A stretch of DNA of 64,000 bases from DAINBT01 sp036732785 (lineage in GTDB: Bacteria > Planctomycetota > Phycisphaerae > Sedimentisphaerales > SM23-30), in NCBI GenBank assembly GCA_964537505.1, contig CAZICK010000004.1:1-64000 (forward strand), written 5' to 3'. A model generated the notes under the pieces. It worked only from the letters and a program-made list of their open reading frames with translations, searched no databases and had not been told where the DNA came from. Below, piece by piece: positions 1 to 8,835 of the stretch. A program made the translations under genes and the position numbers. How positions within the stretch are numbered: the first letter of the stretch is position 1; each line of letters begins with the position of its first letter.

Positions 1-166
1 AGGATACAGCAGTTCTTAGCCTCGTGTTCTGTACAGATTCTTATGAGGAACCATAGAAATGGCCTTTCTGTTTAAGCAAAGTTGTTGATATAACTACTTA
101 TACTACAAAGACTTAGACTATTTATCTATCAAAAAATACGAAAATCTATAAAATATTCAGGTTAAA

Positions 167-319
167 GTGCTTGAACTACCAGCAGTTACGGCGTTACTGT
201 CGATCTGTCGCGGGCCTGTCTCGCTGGAAAGTGCCATGCGTCATCAAGGGGCCGATCTGCTGGCCGATACTGCTGAACAGGCCCTGCGTTTGGCACTGAT
301 CCAGATTCGCCACAGTTGA
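167..319 (+). CDS. possible short protein or C-terminal gene fragment, 50 aa
   Basis: A GTG-initiated frame of 50 residues, rich in Leu and Ala, whose codon composition resembles the neighbouring real genes although it sits in an AT-rich stretch. The C-terminal half is predicted helical, with a run such as DLLADTAEQALRLALIQIR. There is no convincing ribosome binding site; the GTG follows CAGGTTAAA. It could be a small gene, the 3' remnant of a decayed longer gene, or chance. I do not recognise the family and no function is proposed. Confidence 0.25.
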   Translation: MLELPAVTALLSICRGPVSLESAMRHQGADLLADTAEQALRLALIQIRHS

Positions 320-513
320 GATTGGTTGGACGGCCCACAATCCTCGCTCGGAACGGTGGCTTGTTAAGTTGGTCAATTCAAACATAGGTTTCTTGACGAA
401 AGTTCTCACAATGAATATAATGGGCCTGTCCGAGTAGTATTTTGTAGTACTTACTGCGGGCGATTAACGAAACATTAAGTTTGGTAAGTGCTTATTTGGG
501 AGGATATTACAGT

Positions 514-609
514 TTGAAGCCCTTTAAGGAAGGTAGAAAATGGCAAATCGGTCAGTTTGAGTTTGTAGTATTTTTTGCCGGAATTTACGCAATAATTTGT
601 TTGTTTTAG
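514..609 (+). CDS. possible small membrane peptide, 31 aa
   Basis: A TTG start lies 10 nt after a strong GGGAGG ribosome binding site (498-503). The peptide has a basic N-terminal half (MKPFKEGRKWQIGQFE) and a hydrophobic C-terminal tail of about 15 residues (FVVFFAGIYAIICLF) able to cross a membrane once. The positive-inside pattern fits a single-pass small membrane protein. I do not recognise a family. The SD sequence and the amphipathic layout are the only evidence, so chance is a real possibility. Confidence 0.35.
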   Translation: MKPFKEGRKWQIGQFEFVVFFAGIYAIICLF

Positions 610-798
610 CGTCATATTGCTAGCGTCATAGTAATTGTCTGTTTCAACGTCGTACGTAATAAATAGATAAAGACGATTAACAGGGGGATCAGTGGCCTTC
701 GCGGGGGGCGACCCGCCGGAGGTTTATTGGGATTGTATATAACTTTGTAAATGAGAAAGTAGCGGTTTTTATTTTCACTCAAACCGTACAGGTATAAT

Positions 799-2298
799 AT
801 GATTCGTTTTAAGGTTTTTCAGCAGGGCCAGGCGGTCCAGAAGATGTTGTTGACCGGTTCGCATCTGTTTGGACAGGACGAAGTTCCGGTGCGTAGTCAG
901 TTGGATTTTACCAACGGCGAACTGCTCGGTCTGCGTCATAGCGATACGGCGGTAGGGCTGGTGATATTATGGGAGATTCCCGATTTTGGTAAAATTTTGC
1001 TGCAGACTACGCGTCTGCCGGAACGGAACGCGCCTTACAATCTCAATGTGGAGTTGGCTCGCGGGCGGTTGCTGCGGATCAGTCAGAAAAGTGAAGACTG
1101 GGGGTTGAATGATCAGGCTTTTACCGAGCGTCACCATGAACTTATAGATATGGCCCTGGACAACTTTGTCAGCGCTTTGTGCCAACTCGGGCAGGATGAA
1201 CAAGCCTCTATGAAAGCTGACGAATCGTTGGTTTGGGGCATGCGGGCCGGTGAAGAGTTGTCGCTGGCCCATGCAAAGCTGTTTCTGGAGCGAAGGAACA
1301 GTACCAAGGGCATAGGCGGCCATAGTTTTTCGTGCTGTCTGGATCCCTCGGGGATCAACAATCGCAAATATCTCAAATATATCAAAGACAACTTCAGTTT
1401 TGTTACGCTGCCTGTCAGTTGGCGTCAGATCGAGACCAAGGAGCAGGATCGCAACTTTGAGCTGCTGGATGAATGGATTAATTGGCTTGGGCACAATCGT
1501 ATAGCTGTCAGGGTCGGTCCGTTGGTCAATTTTACTCCGTCGGCTGTTCCCGATTGGCTTTATATCTGGGAAAACGACTTCGAACAGATTCGCGAGATGG
1601 CTTACGATTACATTACGGACGTTGTTAGTCGTTATGCCAAGTCGGTTCATGGCTGGAATGTGGTCAGCGGTCTCAATGTGGAAAACTGCTTTAAGTTCAG
1701 TTTTGAGCAACTGATTGAGATGAGCCGTTCCTGTGTTCTGGCGGCCCGGCATGGGGCGCCGCGCTCTGTACTTTCGATTGAGATTGCCGAGCCGTGGGGC
1801 GATTATTACGCTTACAATCAACGGGCCATACCGCCGTTGATTTATATCGATATGGTCTGTCAGAGCGGCGCCAGTTTTAATAGTCTGGATGTGAAACTGC
1901 GTTTTGGCCGCGGAGGCGGTGGTATGCAGACCCGCGATATGCTGGAGCTGTCTTGTCTGCTGGATCGTATAAGTGTTTTCGGTAAGGGCATGAACCTTAC
2001 CGGTGTTCAGGTGCCCAGCGAGACGGACAAACGTGACAACAACGGCCGTATCGGCGATGCGGGTTTCTGGCATGGTCCGTGGTCTGAGCAGATTCAGGCC
2101 GATTGGCTCGAACAGGTTTATCAGATTGCTTTGAGCAAACCACTGATCGAATCTGTTGTCTGGCAGGACTTGGTTGACTGTGGCGATGAGAGTGTTTTGC
2201 AAAACGGCGGGTTGCTTAAAGCGGATTTTGCTCGCAAAACGGCCTTTGATAAGCTTTGCCAACTAAAAAAAGACATCGCCGCAGCCAACGGCAAGTAG
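799..2298 (+). CDS. GH10-like protein lacking both catalytic glutamates
   Basis: A 499-residue cytoplasmic-looking protein with no signal peptide. From about residue 195 onward it follows the family 10 glycoside hydrolase (xylanase) barrel: strand 3 and the P-x-W element (VPDWL), then WNVVSGLN at 286-293 where GH10 enzymes have W-D-V-V-N-E, and LTGVQV at 400-405 where they have I-T-E-L-D-V. Both acid/base and nucleophile Glu positions read Gly (G291, G402). The N-terminal 190 residues are a separate domain I do not recognise. The fold is therefore probably kept while hydrolysis is lost, giving a possible carbohydrate-binding or structural role. It lies 67 bp upstream of tmk on the same strand. 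The start ATG follows a TATAAT-like sequence and no SD is clear. Confidence 0.7.
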   Translation: MIRFKVFQQGQAVQKMLLTGSHLFGQDEVPVRSQLDFTNGELLGLRHSDTAVGLVILWEIPDFGKILLQTTRLPERNAPYNLNVELARGRLLRISQKSEDWGLNDQAFTERHHELIDMALDNFVSALCQLGQDEQASMKADESLVWGMRAGEELSLAHAKLFLERRNSTKGIGGHSFSCCLDPSGINNRKYLKYIKDNFSFVTLPVSWRQIETKEQDRNFELLDEWINWLGHNRIAVRVGPLVNFTPSAVPDWLYIWENDFEQIREMAYDYITDVVSRYAKSVHGWNVVSGLNVENCFKFSFEQLIEMSRSCVLAARHGAPRSVLSIEIAEPWGDYYAYNQRAIPPLIYIDMVCQSGASFNSLDVKLRFGRGGGGMQTRDMLELSCLLDRISVFGKGMNLTGVQVPSETDKRDNNGRIGDAGFWHGPWSEQIQADWLEQVYQIALSKPLIESVVWQDLVDCGDESVLQNGGLLKADFARKTAFDKLCQLKKDIAAANGK

Positions 2299-2365
2299 TA
2301 GTCGAGAAAAGGGTAGGGGCCTCAAGACATTGACAGATGGCTGTGGGTGGCGTATCATTGCGGGG

Positions 2366-2995
2366 ATGAAATGGGACAGGCTCAAAGGTAAGTTTATTGT
2401 TTTGGATGGGCCGGACGGGTCGGGGAAGAGTACGCAAGTACAGTTGTTGACCGGGTTTATAAGAGGACAGGGTCTGACGTGTCAGGCGGTGCGTGATCCG
2501 GGGGGTACCAGAATTGGGGACCAGATTCGCGAAATACTTCTGAATAAGGATAATACCGAAATGTCTGTCCGGTGCGAGGCGCTGTTGTTTATGGCCAGCC
2601 GGGCGCAACTGTTTAGTGAGCAGATTCAGCCGGCCCTGGAGCAGCAAAAATGTGTGATTTGTGACCGGTGGGTATCGAGCACTTATGCCTATCAGGCGGT
2701 GGCGGGTAAGATCGGACCTGAGTTGGTGATAAATTTGGCTGATGTGGCGTTGGAGAGGACCTGGCCGGATTTGACCGTTATTGTCGATTTGCCCAGTGAT
2801 CTAGGTCTGAAACGGATCGGTCAGTATCCGGATCGCATGGAACAGAAGTCACATGATTTTCATCAGCGGGTAAGAAGGGCTTTTCTGAGTTTGGCTGATA
2901 CTCGCAAGGACTTTCGGGTGGTCGATGGAAGTGGTTCGATTGAAGAGGTGCACGAGGAAATATGTGAGGTGATCGGCGAATATGTCAATTCTTGA
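2366..2995 (+). CDS. tmk: thymidylate kinase
   Basis: Phosphorylates dTMP to dTDP with ATP in dTTP synthesis. The P-loop GPDGSGKST lies near the N-terminus, followed by the DPGGT segment of the substrate site and the CDRW(V)SST(Y)AYQ signature typical of bacterial Tmk. From the ATG at 2366 the length is 209 residues, normal for the family. A TTG at 2330 would add 12 residues before the usual N-terminus and is less likely. The stop overlaps the holB start by 14 bp, implying translational coupling. The pair tmk-holB is a widespread replication gene order. Confidence 0.92.
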   Translation: MKWDRLKGKFIVLDGPDGSGKSTQVQLLTGFIRGQGLTCQAVRDPGGTRIGDQIREILLNKDNTEMSVRCEALLFMASRAQLFSEQIQPALEQQKCVICDRWVSSTYAYQAVAGKIGPELVINLADVALERTWPDLTVIVDLPSDLGLKRIGQYPDRMEQKSHDFHQRVRRAFLSLADTRKDFRVVDGSGSIEEVHEEICEVIGEYVNS

Positions 2996-4088
2996 ATGTC
3001 GGTGGCAGGATAACGCGATATTACGTTTGCAGCAGGCTCGTCGGGGACGGCGCGTAGCTCACAGCTATATTTTTCATGGGCCCGATGGGGTGGGCAAAAC
3101 ACTGCTGGCATGTCAATGGGCCAAGCTACAGCTTTGTTCTTCGCCGGTTCGTCGATCCGGTCCGAGCAATTTGGGTGGTTCGGTTGTAGAGGAGATAGAC
3201 GACTGTTGCGATCGATGTGACGATTGCCGGTCGGTTGAAGCGGGCAATCATCCTGATTTGCATATTATCAATAGAGACCTGGCTCGATATACCAGTAAAG
3301 CTCGCGACAGCCAGATGCTGGAGTTGCCTGTCGATGTGATTCGGGAGTTTGTGATTGGTCCTGCGGGGCTGGCGCCGGGTCGCGGCCGGGCTCGAATTTT
3401 TCTGATCGAGCAGGGGCATAGCATGAATCGTCAGGCACAAAATGCGCTGCTGAAGACGCTGGAAGAGCCTCCTGCTAATACCTTTATCTTGCTGATAACC
3501 TCCAAGCCGGATTTGTTTTTGCCTACGGTTCGTTCCCGCTGTCAGTCGATTCAATTCCAGCCGCTACCGTTGGAATTCGTTCGTGAGAAGCTGAGTGAGG
3601 CGGGTGTGCCGGACGAACAGGGGTGGTACTGGGCTGATTTTTGCGGTGGACGGTTGGGGCCTGCCCTGGAATTGGCACAAATGGCCCTTTACGAGGCCAA
3701 ATGTCATCTTTTCGAGCAGTTGGGTCTTCTGGGTTATGGTTCGGCGTTGGATTTGGCTGCATGGATTGTCGATCAGGCCAAGGTTTTTGGTCAATCGTAT
3801 CTCAAAAGCCATCCGGGCCACTCTTTGAGCGATGCCACGCGTCAGGGTCAATCGTATTTTTTACAGATGATCACTTATGCCTTCAGTTTGGCGCTGCGCA
3901 GGACGGCGGGAGTGGGTCAGCAGGGCAGCTCGGAGATTGCACGGATAGCCGAAAGATTTTGCCCGGGGGCCTGCGCTCGGGCTATTCGTGCGGCGTGTCG
4001 CAGTGAAAGTTTGTTATATACGAATGTAAATGTCCCTTTGCTTTTTGAATCTCTTATGTTAGACTGCATGGATTATGCCGAGCACTAA
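2982..4088 (+). CDS. holB: DNA polymerase III subunit delta'
   Basis: Clamp-loader subunit of the replicative polymerase, an AAA+ protein of 368 residues. It shows a Walker A loop (GPDGVGKT), a zinc-binding cysteine cluster (CCDRCDDC) in the insertion after it, an arm with LLKTLEEPP, and the sensor-1 and sensor-2 region ending in RSRCQSI. These are diagnostic for HolB/DnaX-type clamp loaders, and the retained SRC-like motif supports delta' rather than the motor subunit. It is the second gene of the tmk-holB-PSP1 cluster. Confidence 0.9.
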   Translation: MSILECRWQDNAILRLQQARRGRRVAHSYIFHGPDGVGKTLLACQWAKLQLCSSPVRRSGPSNLGGSVVEEIDDCCDRCDDCRSVEAGNHPDLHIINRDLARYTSKARDSQMLELPVDVIREFVIGPAGLAPGRGRARIFLIEQGHSMNRQAQNALLKTLEEPPANTFILLITSKPDLFLPTVRSRCQSIQFQPLPLEFVREKLSEAGVPDEQGWYWADFCGGRLGPALELAQMALYEAKCHLFEQLGLLGYGSALDLAAWIVDQAKVFGQSYLKSHPGHSLSDATRQGQSYFLQMITYAFSLALRRTAGVGQQGSSEIARIAERFCPGACARAIRAACRSESLLYTNVNVPLLFESLMLDCMDYAEH

Positions 4089-4134
4089 GGTTGTGTAGCG
4101 GATATATTCATAAAAGGTTATCAAACAAGGTGTT

Positions 4135-5559
4135 ATGGAAAATACAGACAAACAGGATGACGTTATCCGAGAGGATGTCGGTTCTGATAAGATAGCGGAA
4201 GATCGTAAAAATGGTCCTGGCGTGAGCGATGTCGCTGCTGATGAAGTTGAAACAACTCGTCCGGAAGACTTTGCCGAGCCGTCGGTCGATCAGCCAAAGT
4301 CGTCAGGTCAGCGTTTGCGTGGAAGGTCGGTCAAAAGCAATCGAACGATGCTGGTGCGTTATGGTAAGATGGGTTTTGTTGGGCAATTTCGATTTTCCGA
4401 AAGGGAGATTCCTCCGGGGGTCGGTCATGTGGTGATAAAGACCGAGCGTGGCATGGAAATCGGGGAGATCATATCCCCGTTTTGTTATGACCATGGTTCC
4501 TGTACCATCAGCAATGAGCAGATCGATAAGTACTATGATGCCAACGGTCCCAATTATCCTATCAGCAGGAACGGTACGGTCGTGCGTTTTGCCGGTCCTC
4601 AGGATATTAAGGATCAGCAACACTTGAATGCGAACATCAGGAATGAGTTGCGTTTTTGTAAGGAATTGATTGAGAAGCTCAATATTTCGATGAAGTTAGT
4701 TGACGCGGAGCATCTTTTTGGGGGCGAGCGTATTATTTTTTATTTTATGGCTGAGGGACGTGTTGACTTTCGTGATCTGGTCAAGGAATTGGCTGGGCAG
4801 TATCAGACTCGTATCGAGATGCGTCAGGTTGGAGCCCGTGACGAGGCTCGTCTCGTTGCCGACTTCGAGGCCTGTGGTCGCGAGTGCTGCTGTAAGAATT
4901 TTCTTAAGGTTTTACAGCCGGTGAACATGCGTATGGCGAAGCTGCAGAAGGCGACTTTGGATCCGTCCAAGATTTCCGGTCGCTGCGGTCGGCTCAAATG
5001 TTGTCTTCGCTACGAAGATAGGGTATATGAAGAATTATATAAGCGATTGCCCCGCAAAAACACATGTGTTCTTACCGAAAAAGGCCATGGTATGGTCACA
5101 GCCACCCAGGTTTTGACCCAACTGGTCAAAGTCAGGCTGGAGAAAACGGAACGAGTCATTGCAGTAAATGTCGAGGAGATATTAGAACGAAACTATATAC
5201 CGCCAAAACCGGCTGAGAACTCGGCTGGTCCTGCGGATGTTGGTGAGAGGCCCCCGCTCTCATACACAGTTGATGATCGGCAGGGGTTTGGCCGTGTCGC
5301 ATCAGAGGTTAGTGAAAAGATCGAAGCTGAAGTGTCGCGGTCTCTTAGTGAGCAACCTTGGGAGGCACAGCCGGAGGCAACTGATGGCCCGGAAGCAACT
5401 GGTGGCCCGGAGGCGACCGGCGGCCCGGATAATGAGGATGAGGTTGGCGGAAGTAAGAAACGCCGACATCGGCGTCGTAAAAAGAAGAAACCCCTTCTGA
5501 CTGAGTCACTGGAGGAAGGCACGAGGCACGAGGCGCGAGAAGAAGGCACGGGGCACTAG
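4135..5559 (+). CDS. PSP1-domain protein, RicT/YaaT-like
   Basis: A 474-residue protein with a central PSP1 domain (about 70-330). The family cysteines are C251-C253 (ECCCKNF) and C284, C289, C290 (GRCGRLKCC), which in Bacillus RicT help bind iron-sulfur clusters in the Y-complex that affects RNA processing. The first 60 residues are acidic and low complexity. The tail holds short PEATGGP repeats and a very basic patch (KKRRHRRRKKKKP), suggesting nucleic-acid contact. As in Firmicutes, it follows holB. The last 15 residues lie in a short GGCACGAGGCACGAG-type DNA repeat, so the C-terminus may be a late extension. Family is confident; the cellular role here is inferred. Confidence 0.82.
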   Translation: MENTDKQDDVIREDVGSDKIAEDRKNGPGVSDVAADEVETTRPEDFAEPSVDQPKSSGQRLRGRSVKSNRTMLVRYGKMGFVGQFRFSEREIPPGVGHVVIKTERGMEIGEIISPFCYDHGSCTISNEQIDKYYDANGPNYPISRNGTVVRFAGPQDIKDQQHLNANIRNELRFCKELIEKLNISMKLVDAEHLFGGERIIFYFMAEGRVDFRDLVKELAGQYQTRIEMRQVGARDEARLVADFEACGRECCCKNFLKVLQPVNMRMAKLQKATLDPSKISGRCGRLKCCLRYEDRVYEELYKRLPRKNTCVLTEKGHGMVTATQVLTQLVKVRLEKTERVIAVNVEEILERNYIPPKPAENSAGPADVGERPPLSYTVDDRQGFGRVASEVSEKIEAEVSRSLSEQPWEAQPEATDGPEATGGPEATGGPDNEDEVGGSKKRRHRRRKKKKPLLTESLEEGTRHEAREEGTGH

Positions 5560-5583
5560 TTACCAACTTCCGCTGGATCGGGC
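5559..5583. repeat. dispersed hairpin element, inverted copy
   Basis: Read on the minus strand this matches two other places in the window, 18761-18783 and 36613-36636. The shared core is GGTCCAGCGGAAGCTGGTAA with a few changes. In the best copy CCAGC-GGAA-GCTGG forms a GNRA-looped hairpin. It sits directly after the PSP1 gene stop codon. Confidence 0.45.
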
Positions 5584-5696
5584 GATGACGGCACACGAAG
5601 TTAGTGTGGTCAGCCGATGGTATTGTGTTAATTCTATGAGGGAACGTAAGCCAAGAACAAATTTCTATACGTTCGGGTTATTTTGCTGGAGAGGCC

Positions 5697-7715
5697 ATGG
5701 CGCGAAAAATTCTTGTAACAGCAGCACTTCCTTATGCTAACGGTTCGATACACATCGGCCATTTGGTTGAGTATATACAGACAGATATCTGGGTCCGTTT
5801 TCAGAAGATGAGGGGTCACAATTGCATCTACTGTTGTGCCGACGATACGCACGGCACCCCTATTATGATTCGCGCCCGTCAGGAAGGCATTACGCCGGAA
5901 CAGCTCATCGCGAATATGCATACCGAGCACGTTCGTGATTTTGCGGGGTTCGAGATCGAATTCGACAGCTATTACAGTACGCACTCTGAAGAGAATCGGC
6001 GGTGTAGTGAGACTATTTTCCAGCGTAACAAAGAGGCCGGCTACATTACCACCCGCAATGTCGAACAGGCTTATTGTGAGCACGATGGGATGTTTCTGCC
6101 CGATCGTTTTATCCGCGGCAGTTGCCCAAACTGCCAGGCCCCCGATCAATATGGCGATTCGTGCGAGAGTTGTCATGCCACTTATACGCCGATCGAGCTT
6201 AAGGATGCCAAGTGCAGTATTTGCGGGAATGTGCCGGTGCGTCGCGAATCGAAGCATTATTTTTTCAAATTGGGCGAGTTTACCGATCGACTGAAGAATT
6301 GGGTCGGGTCCGGTCATGTGCACGAACAAGTGCAAAACAAGCTTCAGGAATGGTTCGATCAGGGTTTGCGCGACTGGGACATTTCCCGCGATGCGCCCTA
6401 TTTTGGTTTTTTGATACCTGGCGAAACGGACAAATATTTTTATGTCTGGCTGGACGCGCCCGTCGGCTACATAGCGAGCACCATGAACTATTGTCAGAAA
6501 AAAGGACTGGATTACAAAGATTACTGGTGTAACAGCGGAACGGAAATACATCATTTTATCGGCAAGGACATTACTTATTTTCATGCTCTGTTTTGGCCGG
6601 CGATGCTGATGGGATCTGGTTTTAATACTCCAACTCAACTGGCGATTCATGGTTTTCTCACTGTCAATGGCGAAAAGATGAGCAAGTCCCGCGGTACGTT
6701 CGTCAATGCCGCCACCTATCTTAGGCATCTGGACCCGCAGTATCTGCGTTACTACTACGCCTGTAAACTTGGCCCAGGTACCGAAGATATCGATCTGAAT
6801 ACGGAAGATTTTGTTTTGCGTGTCAACAGCGACCTGGTAGGCAAGCTGGCTAACCTTGCTTCGCGTTCGGTACCTATGCTGACCGGGAAATTGCAAGGCA
6901 AATTAGGACGGCTGTCCGGTGAAGGCAAAGAGTTGCTGACAAAATTGCAGGGTCAGGGCGAACCCATTGCCGAGCTTTTCGAGTCCCGCAATTACGCTAC
7001 GGCGGTTCGCAGTATTTGCAGCCTTGCCGATGAAGTAAACCGCTACTTTGACCAGCGCAAGCCCTGGATTGCTATAAGAAGCGATCCTGAGCATGCGCGA
7101 GAGACGCTTACCACGACACTTAACGCGGTGAAGGTTCTGACTATTTATCTCAAGGGCATTTTACCCGCTTTTGCCGCCAGGACCGAAAAGATTTTGGGTG
7201 TAGAACCGCTACAGTGGTCGGATTTGAATACACTTTTGGAAGATCATGAAGTCAATGAGTTCGAACGTCTGATCGAAAGAATCGAACCAGAAAGGGTGCA
7301 AACTATGATTGGAGAAAGCAAAGAAGAACAATCAGCCGGTCCGCAGGGAAAAGCCGGGCCGAGTCCTCTCGATCTCGACCCTATTGCCGAGGAGATCAGC
7401 TTCGATGAGTTTATGAAGGTCGATCTGCGTGTGGGACGAGTGGTCAAGGCCGAGCTGGTTGACGGCGCCGATAAGCTTTTACGTCTGGAGCTTGATTTGG
7501 GTGGGCAAAGCAGAACAGTTTTGGCCGGCATTCGGCAGGCTTATGAGCCGGATCAGCTCGTTGGCAGGTTGATGATAGTGGCGGCCAACCTGGCTCCTCG
7601 TAAAATGAAGTTTGGTTTGTCCGAGGGTATGATCCTGGCGGCTGGGGCCGGCGGGAAGGATGTTTATGCACTGAGCATCGACGAGGGCGCCAAGCCGGGC
7701 GAACGGGTGCATTAG
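5697..7715 (+). CDS. metG: methionyl-tRNA synthetase with C-terminal tRNA-binding domain
   Basis: Charges tRNA-Met and initiator tRNA with methionine. The 672-residue protein has the class I HIGH motif as HIGH at 19-22, the KMSKS loop at 327-331, and a four-cysteine zinc knuckle (CPNCQ...CESC and CSICG) typical of the MetRS1 type. A C-terminal EMAP/Trbp111-like domain (about 560-672, FDEFMKVDLRVGRV) also gives dimerisation. The ATG follows GGAGAGG, a good ribosome binding site. Its neighbour order after holB and PSP1 matches other bacteria. Confidence 0.95.
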   Translation: MARKILVTAALPYANGSIHIGHLVEYIQTDIWVRFQKMRGHNCIYCCADDTHGTPIMIRARQEGITPEQLIANMHTEHVRDFAGFEIEFDSYYSTHSEENRRCSETIFQRNKEAGYITTRNVEQAYCEHDGMFLPDRFIRGSCPNCQAPDQYGDSCESCHATYTPIELKDAKCSICGNVPVRRESKHYFFKLGEFTDRLKNWVGSGHVHEQVQNKLQEWFDQGLRDWDISRDAPYFGFLIPGETDKYFYVWLDAPVGYIASTMNYCQKKGLDYKDYWCNSGTEIHHFIGKDITYFHALFWPAMLMGSGFNTPTQLAIHGFLTVNGEKMSKSRGTFVNAATYLRHLDPQYLRYYYACKLGPGTEDIDLNTEDFVLRVNSDLVGKLANLASRSVPMLTGKLQGKLGRLSGEGKELLTKLQGQGEPIAELFESRNYATAVRSICSLADEVNRYFDQRKPWIAIRSDPEHARETLTTTLNAVKVLTIYLKGILPAFAARTEKILGVEPLQWSDLNTLLEDHEVNEFERLIERIEPERVQTMIGESKEEQSAGPQGKAGPSPLDLDPIAEEISFDEFMKVDLRVGRVVKAELVDGADKLLRLELDLGGQSRTVLAGIRQAYEPDQLVGRLMIVAANLAPRKMKFGLSEGMILAAGAGGKDVYALSIDEGAKPGERVH

Positions 7716-7776
7716 TGGATCGGCAGGCCGGTGTGTTGGTGAGTTGGTGTGCCCAATGGGCAGATGGATTGGTGCG

Positions 7777-8184
7777 ATGAGTGACAAGCCACTAAAAAGT
7801 ATTGAGCAGATTTTTAAGGAGGATGGCCGCTATCCGCTGGAGGCAGTGGAATTTGTTCGGGAGGGGCTTGGTTATACTATCGAAAATATTCATCCTGATT
7901 CCGGTTTCGGATCGCCGGATGCCGATCGTCATGTCAGCGGTTCGCAGTTGTGTTACGGACTGCGCAGCATGGCGCAAAAACGTTGGGGGTTTCTGGCGCG
8001 TAAGGTTCTCGAATGGTGGAACATCACCACCACCCGCGATTTCGGCGAGATTATCTTTCTGCTGGTGGAGAACAACTGGATGCAAAAGCAGCCGCACGAT
8101 AGTATCGAGGATTTTGAGGGTGTTTACGATTTTCGAGAAGCTTTCGATCAACAGTTCGAGATCGATCTCGATCAGCAATCCTGA
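7777..8184 (+). CDS. Minf_1886 family protein
   Basis: A 135-residue soluble protein of a family common in planctomycetes and verrucomicrobia and named after a Methylacidiphilum protein; no function is established. Recognisable features are the N-terminal DGRYPLEAVEFVREGL segment, the HVSGSQLCYGLR block and an acidic C-terminal helix (IEDFEGVYDFREAF). The ATG at 7777 (MSDKPLKS) fits the family N-terminus better than the TTG at 7744. It lies 61 bp after metG on the same strand and could be cotranscribed. Confidence 0.75.
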   Translation: MSDKPLKSIEQIFKEDGRYPLEAVEFVREGLGYTIENIHPDSGFGSPDADRHVSGSQLCYGLRSMAQKRWGFLARKVLEWWNITTTRDFGEIIFLLVENNWMQKQPHDSIEDFEGVYDFREAFDQQFEIDLDQQS

Positions 8185-8586
8185 TTCAGCCTCAGATTGT
8201 GCGATTTCGCTTTTCTATGTGTTTAGATTGTAATGAGTCGGCTAACGGGCAAATTCATTTGTGATCGGTATAAATGCGAGTCGGAGAGGTCGGCAATTAT
8301 TGCCAGTCTGGTGGATTTTGCAACGCACTGTTTGCGCGTTGGTTGGGTTGCGATAAAAACGCTCTCGGATAAAACGGGAATAATCCGCTGAATCGTGATA
8401 TTTTTTAACTTGTTATTTTACAACTAGTTATATCTTGTTGCCTTTGCATTTTCCCCGCCAAAATACACTTTTCCACAATATTTTTTCGAATGTGGCACGG
8501 TTGTTGCGATCTGTCCTGTCAGTTGGACTGGCATTGTAATAGTGCGTTGCCGCTTGGAGAGTAGCAACGAAGTTAGAGAGCCAAAA
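8185..8586. other. intergenic leader of the flgF operon
   Basis: A 400-base non-coding stretch between the Minf_1886 gene and the first flagellar operon. It holds a sigma-54 promoter (8493-8508) and an isolated CGGCAATTATTGCC near-palindrome (8291-8304) that resembles the NrpR sites described at 33039 and 33566. Nothing else was recognised. Confidence 0.6.
8493..8508 (+). promoter_or_regulatory. sigma-54 promoter of the flgF-flgL operon
   Basis: TGGCACG-GTTG-TTGCG matches the -24/-12 consensus TGGCACG-N4-TTGCW at every position but the last. The GG and GC dinucleotides have the required spacing. It lies 79-94 bp upstream of the first small gene, and an NtrC-type activator is encoded at 43310. 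Confidence 0.85.
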
Positions 8587-8817
8587 ATGGTTATGAGTGT
8601 TAATCAAGACAACATGTTTTTGACCGGCGGGTTTGACGCGGATCTGGAAACGGATTCCGGGATCGGCGTCGAAGACCTGCTGGAAAAGTATTTTATTGGA
8701 GATGGCAACCAACTGGCCGAGTGTATTATCGGCGCTGCTCAATTGGCTGCTGCCAAGCACATGTTGATCAAGGCTCAATCGATGCAGTCCGCCGCCGAGG
8801 CGGAGAACTCGGCATAG
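8587..8817 (+). CDS. small acidic protein preceding flgF
   Basis: A 76-residue acidic protein (MVMSVNQDN...) with a helical C-terminal half rich in Ala and Gln (LAAAKHMLIKAQSMQSAAEAE). It is the first gene after the sigma-54 promoter and ends 18 bp before flgF, so it is probably part of the flagellar operon. No homologue or domain is recognised. An alternative ATG lies two codons further in. Position suggests a rod or regulatory accessory role, but this is context only. Confidence 0.6.
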   Translation: MVMSVNQDNMFLTGGFDADLETDSGIGVEDLLEKYFIGDGNQLAECIIGAAQLAAAKHMLIKAQSMQSAAEAENSA

Positions 8818-8835
8818 TAGGCTTAAGGATAAGCT

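Larger units (their letters stand above)
1..798. other. Upstream gene-poor stretch with two possible short ORFs
   Basis: About 800 bases precede the first clear gene. The first 160 bases are AT-rich with no recognised element. Two short reading frames on the plus strand (167-319 and 514-609) look more gene-like than the rest and are listed separately. A GC-rich hairpin-like patch lies near 700-715, with GCGGG and CCCGC arms but no T-run after it. No RNA gene, operator or mobile element was recognised. Confidence 0.5.

Noticed and set aside
967..2262. Long minus-strand frame of 431 codons opposite the GH10-like gene
   Set aside because: Shadow of the plus-strand gene; no SD, no recognisable family and the plus strand carries the GH10 motifs.
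5634..6896. 420-codon minus-strand frame opposite metG
   Set aside because: Arises from codon bias of metG; the plus strand has all MetRS signatures.
8291..8304. CGGCAATTATTGCC as an NrpR operator before the flagellar operon
   Set aside because: Half-sites fit, but the 1-bp spacing differs from the other two sites and the context has no nitrogen gene; kept only as a note.
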